DNA of 64,000 nt, taken from contig NZ_CP136423.1 of the NCBI RefSeq assembly GCF_034356035.1, positions 124,001 through 188,000 of the forward strand. Direction: 5' to 3'. The notes beneath the pieces were generated by a model. That model was not told the origin of the DNA, did not search any database, and saw only the letters and a program-made list of their open reading frames with translations. This stretch comes from Blautia hydrogenotrophica DSM 10507. GTDB lineage: Bacteria > Bacillota > Clostridia > Lachnospirales > Lachnospiraceae. Below are positions 7,360 to 15,253 of the stretch, one piece after another. The position numbers were made by a program, and so were the translations under genes. Each line of letters begins with the position of its first letter. The first letter of the stretch is position 1.

Positions 7360-8637
7360 ATGCCAAGAAAAGAACGAGATGAAAAAAGACGGGACAACAA
7401 AGGCCGCCTTTTGAAGTCTGGAGAGAGCCAGCGATCAGATGGAAGATACGCTTACAAATACATTGACACCTTTGGAGAAACCCAGTTTGTTTACTCATGG
7501 AAGTTAGTACCTACCGACAAAGTACCTGCCGGAAAGCGGCCCTGTCTTTCCCTGCGCGAGAAGATCAAGCAGATACAGAAAGACCTTGACGACGGGATAG
7601 ACACCATCGGCAAGAAAATGACCGTGTGCCAGCTTTATGAAAAGTACACCCGGCAGCGCGGGAATGTGCGGAAAGGAACCCAAAAGAGCCGCCAGCAGTT
7701 GATGAAACTTCTGTCCGAAGATAAGCTGGGCGCGGCCAGCATTGACAGCGTGAAGCTGTCCGACGCGAAAGAATGGGCCTTGCGTATGCAGGAAAAGGGC
7801 GTTGCCTACAACACCATCTGCAACAGCAAGCGTTCCTTAAAGGCCATCTTTTATATGGCAGTACAGGACGACTGCCTCCGCAAGAATCCCTTTGACTTCC
7901 AGATCAATGAGGTTATCAACGACGATACCGTACCAAAGGTGCCGCTTACCCCTACACAGGAAAACGAGCTTTTGGACTTCATGCAGAACGATTCCGTCTA
8001 TGCCAAGTATTATGACGAGGTGGTGATCCTGCTGGAAACCGGGCTTCGTATTTCCGAACTCTGCGGCCTGACGCCCGCTGACCTGAATTTTGAAAAACGC
8101 TTTGTAAATGTAGACCACCAGCTTTTGAGAAGCACCGAGGATGGCTACTATATCGAAGCGCCAAAAACAGAAAGCGGATTCCGTCAAGTGCCCATGAGCG
8201 CAGCCGCCTATGAAGCGTTTGAGCGCGTGTTGAAGAAGCGCAGGGACGGCAAGGGCATTGAGGTTGACGGTTATAAGGATTTCCTGTTCCTGAACCGGGA
8301 CGGCCTGCCCAAAACCGCCGTCAACTATGACGCCATGTTCAAGTGCCTTGCCAAGAAGTACAACAAGTGCCACAAGGAGCCGCTGCCCGATGTGATGACG
8401 CCGCACACCATGCGACATACATTCTGTACCAGAATGGCAAACGCGGGCATGAACCCCAAGGCGTTGCAGTACATCATGGGACACGCCAACATTGTAATGA
8501 CGCTGAACTATTACGCCCACGCTACTTTCCATTCCGCACAGGAGGAAATGGAACGGCTGCAAGCCAAGGCAAAAACCACCGCAGAGGCCAAGCCGGAGGC
8601 TACGGCGGAAAGCGCCGAGGAAACCAAGGCGGCATAA
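7360..8637 (+). CDS. int: Tyrosine recombinase (integrase), Tn916 Int family
   Basis: This 425-residue integrase has an N-terminal arm-binding domain (about 1-75), a SAM-like core-binding domain (about 85-180) and a C-terminal catalytic domain. The catalytic set is R230 (TGLRISEL), K269, H349 and R352 (PHTMRHTF), H375 (GHANI) and the nucleophile Y384. These are the Tn916 Int positions (R225, K264, H344, R347, H370, Y379) shifted by five, as recalled from the literature. The protein is about 20 residues longer than Tn916 Int because of an Ala/Glu/Lys-rich tail. The ATG follows GGAAAGGAGCATGACGAA. The gene appears intact, so the element may be able to excise. Confidence 0.96.
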   Translation: MPRKERDEKRRDNKGRLLKSGESQRSDGRYAYKYIDTFGETQFVYSWKLVPTDKVPAGKRPCLSLREKIKQIQKDLDDGIDTIGKKMTVCQLYEKYTRQRGNVRKGTQKSRQQLMKLLSEDKLGAASIDSVKLSDAKEWALRMQEKGVAYNTICNSKRSLKAIFYMAVQDDCLRKNPFDFQINEVINDDTVPKVPLTPTQENELLDFMQNDSVYAKYYDEVVILLETGLRISELCGLTPADLNFEKRFVNVDHQLLRSTEDGYYIEAPKTESGFRQVPMSAAAYEAFERVLKKRRDGKGIEVDGYKDFLFLNRDGLPKTAVNYDAMFKCLAKKYNKCHKEPLPDVMTPHTMRHTFCTRMANAGMNPKALQYIMGHANIVMTLNYYAHATFHSAQEEMERLQAKAKTTAEAKPEATAESAEETKAA

Positions 8638-8647
8638 GTAGTACGCA

Positions 8648-8674
8648 GAATTTACTACTGCTTTTACTACTTTT
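8648..8674. promoter_or_regulatory. Candidate integrase arm-type binding sites (DR2-like)
   Basis: GAATTTACTACT at 8648-8659 matches, as I recall it, the Tn916 DR2 site used in structural work on the integrase N-terminal domain. A second TTTTACTACTTTT lies at 8662-8674. Two tandem copies just after int are expected at the right end of such an element. Confidence 0.6.
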
Positions 8675-8733
8675 GAGAGCGAAAACATGAGGGGTAATAA
8701 AAAGATTTGTGAGGTTCTTCCGATATGAAAAGT

Positions 8734-8767
8734 GCCGGAAAAGCCCGGAATGACGGGCTATACCGGC
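8734..8767. repeat. Hairpin near the element-chromosome junction
   Basis: GCCGG and AGCCCG pair with CGGGCT and CCGGC, leaving a three-by-three internal loop and a GAATGA tip. No T-run follows, so it is not a typical terminator. It may belong to the element end or to the leader of the sensor kinase gene. Confidence 0.4.
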
Positions 8768-8846
8768 ATATAAGAACATCTAAAGAGATAATTAGAAATC
8801 TATTAAATGATTAGAAGGAAGAATAAGAAATCAGAGGAGGCGTCAG

Positions 8847-10367
8847 ATGGTTCGGCAGAAGACAGACTGGGGAGAAGTTCTCTGGTTGACAGAAAACAAA
8901 GAAATCTTATCAATACAAGGGCTACAGGTGGGGCTTGTGAGTCTCTATGCGGGGAGCTGCCAACCAAAGCATATTCATTATGACGAGCAGGTGATCTATG
9001 TTGTGCAGGGACAGGCAATTTCGGTTCTGGATGGTGAAGAGAGCCATCTCAGAGTCGGAGAGTTTTATCATTGGAAGGCTGGAGTAGAGCATAGGATTTA
9101 TAACACTGGAAATGTCCCCTTTCAGCATTTGCTAGTCTCGAATCCCGTCATTGAGGAGGTTAACCAGGAATTTCCAGAGAGAGAAGAAGCTGACAAAAAG
9201 CCAATTGCACCGGATTTAATCTATATAGCGGCAGAGGCGATTCGAACCCAGTTTCTGGAGACTCTTCACTATGGCTATGCGATTTTTGATTCTCTTGGGA
9301 ATCTGATTCTCCAAAGCCAGTATTTTCCAGAATTTTGTGTGGAATGCTGTCAGCCATCCAACAATGCGGGTATCTGTTCTTGTATGAGGCAGGTTTCACC
9401 GAAGGAATGGGAACAAGAACACGTTTACTACTGTAAAAATGGGATGGAAGTCTATCACTATCCGATCTGTTTTCGGGGTGTTTTCCTAGGCTATATCCAG
9501 AGTGGCTATATCCGGCATTCTGGGAGCGGAAAGGGAAAGATTGAGAATGTTTATGATGTCCCAGAAAGTGTGGTTGCGGGAATCAAATCTCTTTTACAGA
9601 GAATTGTGAAAGCGATTAAGAACTTTTGCGAATTCGAACAATTTCGCAGGGAGCTCATGGAAAAGGAGTTGTGTATTGCCTCTCATGAGGAGTCCCAGAG
9701 AATCCTGGTGAAGAATCTTCAGGATACGCAGTACGCCATGACAGACTTAAAAATCAGCAATCATTTTTTATTTAATACCTTAAACAGTATGGCGTCCATG
9801 GCGCTGGACGGTGGATTGATGCCGCTGTATCAGTCCATTGTGGACTTGTCGAAGATGTTCCATTACACGCTGCGGACTCAGAATTCCACGGTTCCTTTGG
9901 GAAAAGAAGTGGAATATGTGCAGGCATATCTACAGCTTCAGAAGCTGAGGTACGAGGACGATCTGGAAGTGATCTATAAAATTGACCGGAAGACACTACA
10001 GGCAAGGGTTCCGTTTAATTTTCTTCAGCCGATTGTGGAGAACGCGTTCGTACATGGATTTTCAGAGACAGTTCGAAAAAAAATAAAAATTGTCTCTAAC
10101 AGGAAGAAAGATATGGTAGAGATCAAGATTATCAATTCGGGAAATAAATTGACTTCTCAGTCCTGTTATGTGATAAACCAAGGAATTCAAAGTAGCACTT
10201 CCCATGGACTGTCTATGATTTATTATAAATTGCAGGCTGTGTTTGGGGAAAATTGTGAGTTTAGGATCGGCTCTGAGAAAAATGGGGATACCTGTTTTCG
10301 GATACAAATACCATTTCGAGTGGTGAGCACGGAAAGGAGATTGTATGATTCGGGCAGTGATATGTGA
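8847..10367 (+). CDS. Soluble sensor kinase: cupin, PocR and LytS/YesM-type kinase domains
   Basis: This 506-residue protein has no membrane helix. Residues 20-100 form a cupin with candidate metal ligands H42, H44, E47 and H82. Residues about 125-240 form a PocR-type ligand-binding domain with a cysteine-rich core (FCVECCQPSNNAGICSC). A coiled linker leads to a His_kinase domain with probable phosphoacceptor H306 in ISNHFLFNTLNS and an ATPase domain with VENAFVHG. PocR domains bind small hydrocarbon-like ligands or metabolites. The response regulator gene overlaps its 3' end. Placement before dsdA and ridA suggests it controls D-serine use, but the ligand is unknown. AGAGGAGGCGTCAG precedes the ATG. 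Confidence 0.85.
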   Translation: MVRQKTDWGEVLWLTENKEILSIQGLQVGLVSLYAGSCQPKHIHYDEQVIYVVQGQAISVLDGEESHLRVGEFYHWKAGVEHRIYNTGNVPFQHLLVSNPVIEEVNQEFPEREEADKKPIAPDLIYIAAEAIRTQFLETLHYGYAIFDSLGNLILQSQYFPEFCVECCQPSNNAGICSCMRQVSPKEWEQEHVYYCKNGMEVYHYPICFRGVFLGYIQSGYIRHSGSGKGKIENVYDVPESVVAGIKSLLQRIVKAIKNFCEFEQFRRELMEKELCIASHEESQRILVKNLQDTQYAMTDLKISNHFLFNTLNSMASMALDGGLMPLYQSIVDLSKMFHYTLRTQNSTVPLGKEVEYVQAYLQLQKLRYEDDLEVIYKIDRKTLQARVPFNFLQPIVENAFVHGFSETVRKKIKIVSNRKKDMVEIKIINSGNKLTSQSCYVINQGIQSSTSHGLSMIYYKLQAVFGENCEFRIGSEKNGDTCFRIQIPFRVVSTERRLYDSGSDM

Positions 10368-11034
10368 TGACGAGAAGGCGGCTTTAAATATTATTCGTCA
10401 CTTTCTGGATGCACAGAAGCTTCCCATCGAGATCATTGGGACGGCGGAGAACGGGAGAGATGCCTGGAGCCTGATAAAGAGAGAAAAACCGGATTTGGTT
10501 TTCATGGACATCCACATGCCCTATATGAACGGGTTTGAGATTATCCAGAAGATGGAAGACAGCAAGGTGATTATCATCACCGCCTATGATTCTTTTGAGT
10601 ATGCACAGAAAGCTCTCAGACTGGGAGCCAGCGATATCATATCAAAACCCATAGAATTTGGACAGTTAAGACAGGCGATTGCCCGTGCGGTGGGCTGGAA
10701 ATTCACCGGCAACGAGATCGTGAATACGATTCTTGAATATATCTATGAACACTACGCTGAAAAAATAGAGTTGGAGACTCTGGCAGGCATTACCTTCTGT
10801 TCTGAGAGCCATATTGCGAGAGTTTTTAAGAAACATACGGGGATGACGATTGTTTCCTATGTGCATAAAGTGAGAATTGAGAAAAGCGTACAAATTCTAG
10901 AGGACGGACAGATGTCTGTCAAAGAGGCAGCTGAGGCGGTGGGATATCAGAATCTGAATAACTTCTATAAATATTTTAAGCTGTATGTAGGAGAACCACC
11001 GGCGTCTTATGTCAGAAAGAAGAGGCAGGCTTAG
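10345..11034 (+). CDS. Response regulator with AraC-type DNA-binding domain (YesN type)
   Basis: This 229-residue protein has a receiver domain (about 3-115) with D8-D9, phosphoacceptor D55 (FMDIHMPYMNG) and ISKPIEF near 104-110. Its C-terminal AraC helix-turn-helix pair contains LAGITFCSESHIARVFKKHTG and VKEAAEAVGYQNLNNFYKYF. The ATG lies 23 bases before the kinase stop, so the pair is translationally coupled. It is probably a transcriptional activator of the adjacent dsdA-ridA genes, which begin 28 bases downstream in the same direction. Confidence 0.92.
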   Translation: MIRAVICDDEKAALNIIRHFLDAQKLPIEIIGTAENGRDAWSLIKREKPDLVFMDIHMPYMNGFEIIQKMEDSKVIIITAYDSFEYAQKALRLGASDIISKPIEFGQLRQAIARAVGWKFTGNEIVNTILEYIYEHYAEKIELETLAGITFCSESHIARVFKKHTGMTIVSYVHKVRIEKSVQILEDGQMSVKEAAEAVGYQNLNNFYKYFKLYVGEPPASYVRKKRQA

Positions 11035-11061
11035 AACAGTATGAGAGAAAGGGAATGAAGC

Positions 11062-12399
11062 ATGGAAAAGATAGACGGCAGGAAAATTGCGGAAGAGATT
11101 CCGATTATAAAAGATATACAGGTGGAAAAAGAAGTCGTCTGGGTGAACCCAGACAAGAAAGCGTTTGTTAAGAGCGCCAAAGACTCAGAGTTGGCTATGG
11201 CCGATGTGGAGGATGCGGAATTGAGATTGAAGCGCTTTGCTCCATTTATCATGAGGTGTTTTCCAGAGACGAGAGACAGAGGAGGAATCATAGAATCCGT
11301 TCTGACTCCGATTCCGAACATGCAGGGCCACATCAACGAGAAATATGGAAGTGAGTTAGAGGGAAGGCTCCTGTTAAAACAGGACAGTCATCTCGCGATT
11401 GCCGGTTCTGTAAAGGCCAGAGGCGGCATTTATGAGGTTCTGAAACACACGGAGGATTTGGCATTAGAACACGGTCTTCTGAGCGAAGGGGACAGCTATG
11501 AGAAGCTGGCAGATGAAGAATGCAGAAAATTCTTTCAGGACTACACGGTGCAGGTGGGGTCCACCGGAAATCTGGGTATGAGTATCGGTATCATGAGCGC
11601 AGCAGTGGGTTATAAGGCGATTGTCCATATGTCAGCGGACGCGAAACAATGGAAAAAAGATCTGCTGCGCAGCCATGGAGTGACGGTTATGGAATATGAA
11701 TCGGATTATAGTGAAGCGGTAAAACACGGCAGAGAACTCTCTGATCAGAATCCGAAGAGTTATTTTGTGGATGATGAGAATTCCAGAAATTTATTTTTGG
11801 GCTATGCAGTGGCAGCGAAACGTCTGGTGAGCCAGCTGAAGGAACGGAACGTCGCTGTGGACGCAGAGCACCCTATGTTTGTGTACATCCCTTGTGGTGT
11901 GGGTGGAGCGCCGGGAGGCGTGACCTTTGGTTTGAAGCAGGTGTTTCAGGATGCGGTACACTGCTTTTTTGTGGAGCCGACCCAGGCACCTTGTATGCTG
12001 GTGGGAATGGCTACAGGACTGAACAGCAGAATTTCCGTTCAGGATATTGGGCTGACTGGCCTGACCCATGCGGACGGCTTGGCAGTGGGAAGACCGTCTG
12101 GTTTTGTGGGCGGCGTTATGAAGACGATGCTCAGTGGAGAATTGACAATACAGGATGGAAAGCTGTATGATTATATGAGAGATCTTTTGGAGACGGAGGA
12201 TATCTTTCTCGAACCCAGCGCTTGCGCTGCTTTTCAGGGGCCAGTTAAGCTGAATAAGAGTGAGGAGCTGAAAAGATATGTGAAAGAGAATGGACTATCT
12301 GACAAGATGGACCAGGCTTCCCATATCGTGTGGGCTACCGGAGGCAGCCTGGTGCCGGAAAAAATTCGTGAGGAGTACAAGAACACGTACTTAGTGTAG
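11062..12399 (+). CDS. dsdA: D-serine ammonia-lyase (D-serine dehydratase)
   Basis: This 445-residue PLP enzyme matches DsdA in length and motifs. SHLAIAGSVKARGGIYEVL places the PLP lysine at K118, the same number as in E. coli. GSTGNLGMSIGIMSA forms the phosphate-binding loop, followed by IPCGVGGAPGGV and VGRPSGFVGG. It converts D-serine to pyruvate and ammonia through 2-aminoacrylate in the cytosol. D-serine could come from host fluids or cell-wall turnover. The preceding two-component genes probably regulate it, and the downstream ridA would remove escaped aminoacrylate. A good ribosome binding site (GAAAGGGAATGAAGC) precedes the ATG. Confidence 0.95.
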   Translation: MEKIDGRKIAEEIPIIKDIQVEKEVVWVNPDKKAFVKSAKDSELAMADVEDAELRLKRFAPFIMRCFPETRDRGGIIESVLTPIPNMQGHINEKYGSELEGRLLLKQDSHLAIAGSVKARGGIYEVLKHTEDLALEHGLLSEGDSYEKLADEECRKFFQDYTVQVGSTGNLGMSIGIMSAAVGYKAIVHMSADAKQWKKDLLRSHGVTVMEYESDYSEAVKHGRELSDQNPKSYFVDDENSRNLFLGYAVAAKRLVSQLKERNVAVDAEHPMFVYIPCGVGGAPGGVTFGLKQVFQDAVHCFFVEPTQAPCMLVGMATGLNSRISVQDIGLTGLTHADGLAVGRPSGFVGGVMKTMLSGELTIQDGKLYDYMRDLLETEDIFLEPSACAAFQGPVKLNKSEELKRYVKENGLSDKMDQASHIVWATGGSLVPEKIREEYKNTYLV

Positions 12400-12426
12400 T
12401 ACTGGCGGCGTGTAAAACGAGAAATG

Positions 12427-12443
12427 CCCCTCAAGGTTGAGGG
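12427..12443. repeat. Short palindrome also present in the intergenic repeat after rplL
   Basis: CCCCTCAAGGTTGAGGG between dsdA and ridA is identical to a segment at 46046-46062 inside the repeat after rplL. It may be a fragment of that repeat family. Confidence 0.5.
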
Positions 12444-12468
12444 AATTGGAAAATGATAGGAGGTTACT

Positions 12469-12846
12469 ATGGAGAAAAAAATTATCAACACGGACAAAGC
12501 ACCTGCAGCGGTAGGACCTTATGTGCAGGCAATTCAGAAAGGAAATATGCTGTATGCATCCGGTCAACTGGGCTTAGTGCCTGAGACAGGAGTATTGGCA
12601 GAAGGGGTGCAGGCACAGACAAAGCAGTCTCTGGCAAATATACAGGCAGTTTTGGACGAGGCAGGATTCGCAAAAGAGGATGTTGTAAAGACCACCGTAT
12701 TTCTGGCGGATATTCGTGACTTTGCTGTTGTAAATGAGATTTATGCAGAATATTTTGGAGATGCAAAACCTGCTCGGTCCTGTGTGGAAGTGGCAAAGCT
12801 CCCCAAAGATGGTTTGGTGGAGATTGAATTTGTAGCTATAAAATAA
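12469..12846 (+). CDS. ridA: RidA-family enamine/imine deaminase
   Basis: This 125-residue protein has the RidA/YjgF pattern: AVGPYVQAI, LYASGQLGL, the central LANIQAVLDEAGF, and ARSCVEVAKLPKDGLVEIE with the substrate-binding arginine. RidA hydrolyses 2-aminoacrylate and related imines released by PLP-dependent dehydratases, protecting other PLP enzymes. That suits its position right after D-serine dehydratase. AGGAGGTTACT precedes the ATG. A strong terminator follows, ending the dsdA-ridA unit. Confidence 0.95.
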   Translation: MEKKIINTDKAPAAVGPYVQAIQKGNMLYASGQLGLVPETGVLAEGVQAQTKQSLANIQAVLDEAGFAKEDVVKTTVFLADIRDFAVVNEIYAEYFGDAKPARSCVEVAKLPKDGLVEIEFVAIK

Positions 12847-12915
12847 CAAACAGCGAGTAGAAGGCCTGGAATTGAATCCCACTAGACCTTTGAAAGATAG
12901 ATAAGAAGCAAAGAG

Positions 12916-12956
12916 GCAGCTTTAAGATCCTGGGGTGATCTTGAAAGCTGCTTTTT
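12916..12956 (+). terminator. Intrinsic terminator after ridA
   Basis: GCAGCTTTAAGATC pairs with GATCTTGAAAGCTGC around a short loop, followed by TTTTTC. Confidence 0.92.
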
Positions 12957-13174
12957 CTTATTACACAAACGCTCGATGCTACTTTGCTCTGTGATTAGCC
13001 CGGCAAGCGGCTGCCGTGTTCACATGAGAAGACGTTTACCAGACAGAGAACAGTCACATTGTGAATTGGTGGCTAAAAAAGGATTGACAAAAGGTGAGGA
13101 GGATTTTTATAATAGCTTCAAAGATAGTTAGAAATAACTAACTTTTATTGGGCGAATATGAAAGGGGCACTGAG
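12957..13174 (+). promoter_or_regulatory. Promoter and candidate DtxR-type operator of the first metal regulator
   Basis: A near-consensus promoter (TTGACA at 13084-13089, 18-base spacer, TATAAT at 13108-13113) precedes a palindrome, AGTTAG-N6-CTAACT, at 13126-13143. The core TTAG-N6-CTAA (13128-13141) falls just after the expected start of transcription, a natural place for autorepression. The same core occurs before the heme operon at 15199-15212. The rest of the interval shows no gene. Confidence 0.65.
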
Positions 13175-14017
13175 ATGGAAAAGGGAAATAAGCTTGATGG
13201 CTTCAGCGGGAAAATCGGAGAAAATATACCGTCTACCAATGCCGAAAAAGAGGAAGATCTTTTAGAAACTCTGTATCTGTGGTGGAATAGAGGAAAGCAG
13301 ATTACGATGTCGGAGATTTGTATACATTTGAATATTACTAAGCACGAGATAAATTATCTTGTGAAACAGATGGTGAAACATGGGTATTTAAAAGAACCAG
13401 GGAAGAGTAAAGTCTTAGAACTTACTGATTTTGGAAAGACACAGGGAGCAGAATGCTTGACCAGACATCAATACCTGACACAGTTTTTGCAAATGGTCTG
13501 TGGATTAGATGAGGAGCAGGCTCAGGAGGACGCGTGTCGTATGGAGCATGTGGTTAGTGGTGGTGTGATTCAGGGAGTTTGTGAGTTTTTGAAGTATGGG
13601 AATACGTATGACCGTGTAGCAAAAAATTTGAATTTAGATACTATGTATGAGGAAGGAAATTATATTTTTCGCATGGGAATTTACCTGACAGAGCAAAGAT
13701 ATCCGAGAGTTTTATCCGAGGAATTTTATGAATTCTCGGAGAAGATATGTATGCAGATAAAAAAAGACACCAGTTATTTTTATCTTCAGCCGATAACAGG
13801 AAACTATTCAAAGAAATTGTGGTATAAAGATGAGGACAGATGGATAAAAGCGCAGAGGACAGAGCTGGGATTTCGGATTCCATCGGACATTTTTAGTTTC
13901 ACACTGAGCACAGTAGTTCCCATCACAGAGGGAGATGGAATTATCGCATTTACGGCAGAGGAAGAAGAACTGCCGTCTGACACAAAATGCCGGGAATTAA
14001 ATGTCCATATATGGTAA
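13175..14017 (+). CDS. DtxR/MntR-like metal-dependent regulator
   Basis: This 280-residue protein has an N-terminal winged helix (about 30-85: MSEICIHLNITKHEINYLVKQM) and a helical segment, EDACRMEHVVSGGV. The C..EH set in that segment is the metal-ligand signature of the DtxR family. It is longer than typical DtxR/MntR proteins because of a C-terminal part with no clear match. The ATG at 13175 follows AAAGGGG and is preferred over the upstream TTG at 13148. It probably senses iron or manganese and represses itself and the heme operon, judged from the shared palindrome. A related gene follows 12 bases later. Confidence 0.75.
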   Translation: MEKGNKLDGFSGKIGENIPSTNAEKEEDLLETLYLWWNRGKQITMSEICIHLNITKHEINYLVKQMVKHGYLKEPGKSKVLELTDFGKTQGAECLTRHQYLTQFLQMVCGLDEEQAQEDACRMEHVVSGGVIQGVCEFLKYGNTYDRVAKNLNLDTMYEEGNYIFRMGIYLTEQRYPRVLSEEFYEFSEKICMQIKKDTSYFYLQPITGNYSKKLWYKDEDRWIKAQRTELGFRIPSDIFSFTLSTVVPITEGDGIIAFTAEEEELPSDTKCRELNVHIW

Positions 14018-14029
14018 AGGGATTTACGC

Positions 14030-14866
14030 ATGAAAAAGGGAGAAAGCTTTAAGAGAAGAAACCACCCGACAATGATGCAGATTCAATATCTGATTGAATT
14101 GGAGAAGATGGGGAAAAAAAGAGGAAGAGTTGCGATGATCGCAGAGATCTGTGGTGTGAATCACGGGTCTGTGAGCCGCTATTTGAAGGCTTGCAGCGAA
14201 AATGGCTATCTGAATTCTGATTATGAGTTCACAGGACTGGGAAAGGCTTACATAAAAGGATATATAAAACTGATTGAAAATCTGAAAGTCTATCTGCATA
14301 ATATTGGAGTTGCAGACAGAGAAATTCTGTTAAATGTCAAAGACATGGTAGAGAATATAGACTATTATACGCTGTCTTCCATGATTCGAAATAATCAGAA
14401 GATACGAAGCATCTATTCTGTAGAAAAGAAAGAAATCCTTTCTAAAAATTTTTTGGCTGAAGTTCTGGGACATGGGATGTGGGAAGTCTATTTTATGATT
14501 TATCAGATGAATCAGCAGCATGGATGCAGTATCTCTATGGCAAACAGAGGATTTAAAAAACCAGCGGTTTTGAGGCATAATAAGAGAGTAAGCTGGTTGG
14601 AGTTGTCCATCTGTGAGATGACCGCGAAATCCCGTGTGAACGGAGAAAAGATGACAGGACATTTGGAATCGCTGAAATACGAACAGAATGGAATGCTTCA
14701 TCTGGCACAGATCAGAGATGGAAAGCTGAGAATACCGTTGGAGGCATGTAGATTCCACAGAAGACAGGGAGGAGAAGTAAAGGGGATGATTCCAGTGACT
14801 ACTACCTGTAATGTGGGAAGAACGCATATGCCGGAGAGCACGGCTTTGCTGGTTTTCTGGCTGTAG
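14030..14866 (+). CDS. DtxR-like paralogue lacking the metal-binding signature
   Basis: This 278-residue protein has the same layout as its neighbour: an N-terminal helix-turn-helix (VAMIAEICGVNHGSVSRYLKA, about 35-55), a wing with YEFTGLGKAYIKGY, and a helical segment where C..EH is replaced by NVKDMVENID. It therefore probably binds no metal at that site. The C-terminal half resembles that of the first regulator in size. It is co-transcribed with the first regulator and may form heterodimers or act as a metal-blind co-regulator (inference). The start follows AAAGGGATTTACGC. Confidence 0.6.
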   Translation: MKKGESFKRRNHPTMMQIQYLIELEKMGKKRGRVAMIAEICGVNHGSVSRYLKACSENGYLNSDYEFTGLGKAYIKGYIKLIENLKVYLHNIGVADREILLNVKDMVENIDYYTLSSMIRNNQKIRSIYSVEKKEILSKNFLAEVLGHGMWEVYFMIYQMNQQHGCSISMANRGFKKPAVLRHNKRVSWLELSICEMTAKSRVNGEKMTGHLESLKYEQNGMLHLAQIRDGKLRIPLEACRFHRRQGGEVKGMIPVTTTCNVGRTHMPESTALLVFWL

Positions 14867-15253
14867 AACTGGGAAGGGGAGTTTGGAAAATCCTTACTGA
14901 AAAGAGAACAGGATGGCGGGTGGGAATATCTTTAGGCTGATGAGTCAGAGAAGCCCAGCTTAAAGGCTTTTATAATGCAAAAAAATTTAAAAATTTTTAA
15001 GATTTAAGCACATATAGAGAAAAGTTGTAATCAAAAGAAAAGTGAGAAGAAAAGACTGTGCTCTCAAAGCACGAAGCAAAAATCTGCTGTTGACATGTTT
15101 TTTTAACTATGATACATAGAATGTGAGAAATAGTCTTGATTAACTTAAAAGTATGAAAATGGTGTCAAAGATAGACACATATTTTTTTGAAATCAGTGTT
15201 AGTTTAGACTAATAGATAGGCGTTCTAAATTTAATAAAGGAAGGGACAATAAA
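14867..15253 (+). promoter_or_regulatory. Promoter region of the heme operon with TTAG-N6-CTAA operator
   Basis: This interval carries a weak terminator-like hairpin (AGCC/GGCT near 14953-14975) after the regulator pair and a possible promoter at TTGACA 15090-15095. A small hairpin, GTGTC/GACAC at 15162-15178, is followed by ATATTTTTTT. A second promoter-like pair is TTGAAA at 15187-15192 with TAATAG at 15210-15215. TTAG-N6-CTAA at 15199-15212 (TTAGT/ACTAA) covers that -10, consistent with repression by the DtxR-like protein. No gene is seen. Confidence 0.6.

Larger units (their letters stand above)
1..8700 (+). mobile_element. Right (integrase) end of a Tn916/Tn1549-type integrative conjugative element
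   Basis: The order cargo, Orf7-like sigma factor, Orf8-like protein, xis, int matches the integrase end of Tn916-family conjugative transposons. The integrase catalytic residues sit exactly five residues downstream of the Tn916 positions, and candidate arm-type integrase sites follow int. The genes are visibly richer in G+C than the chromosomal genes to the right. The cargo (ABC exporter, VanZ-family protein, small membrane proteins, double receiver) sits where Tn916 carries tet(M). Conjugation genes and oriT would lie to the left, outside the window. The right boundary is not resolved and lies between about 8,675 and 8,840. The left end is not in view. Confidence 0.85.

Noticed and set aside
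7837..8688. A 283-codon open frame on the minus strand across int
   Set aside because: It is a shadow of the integrase gene; it has no recognisable domain and int explains the region fully.
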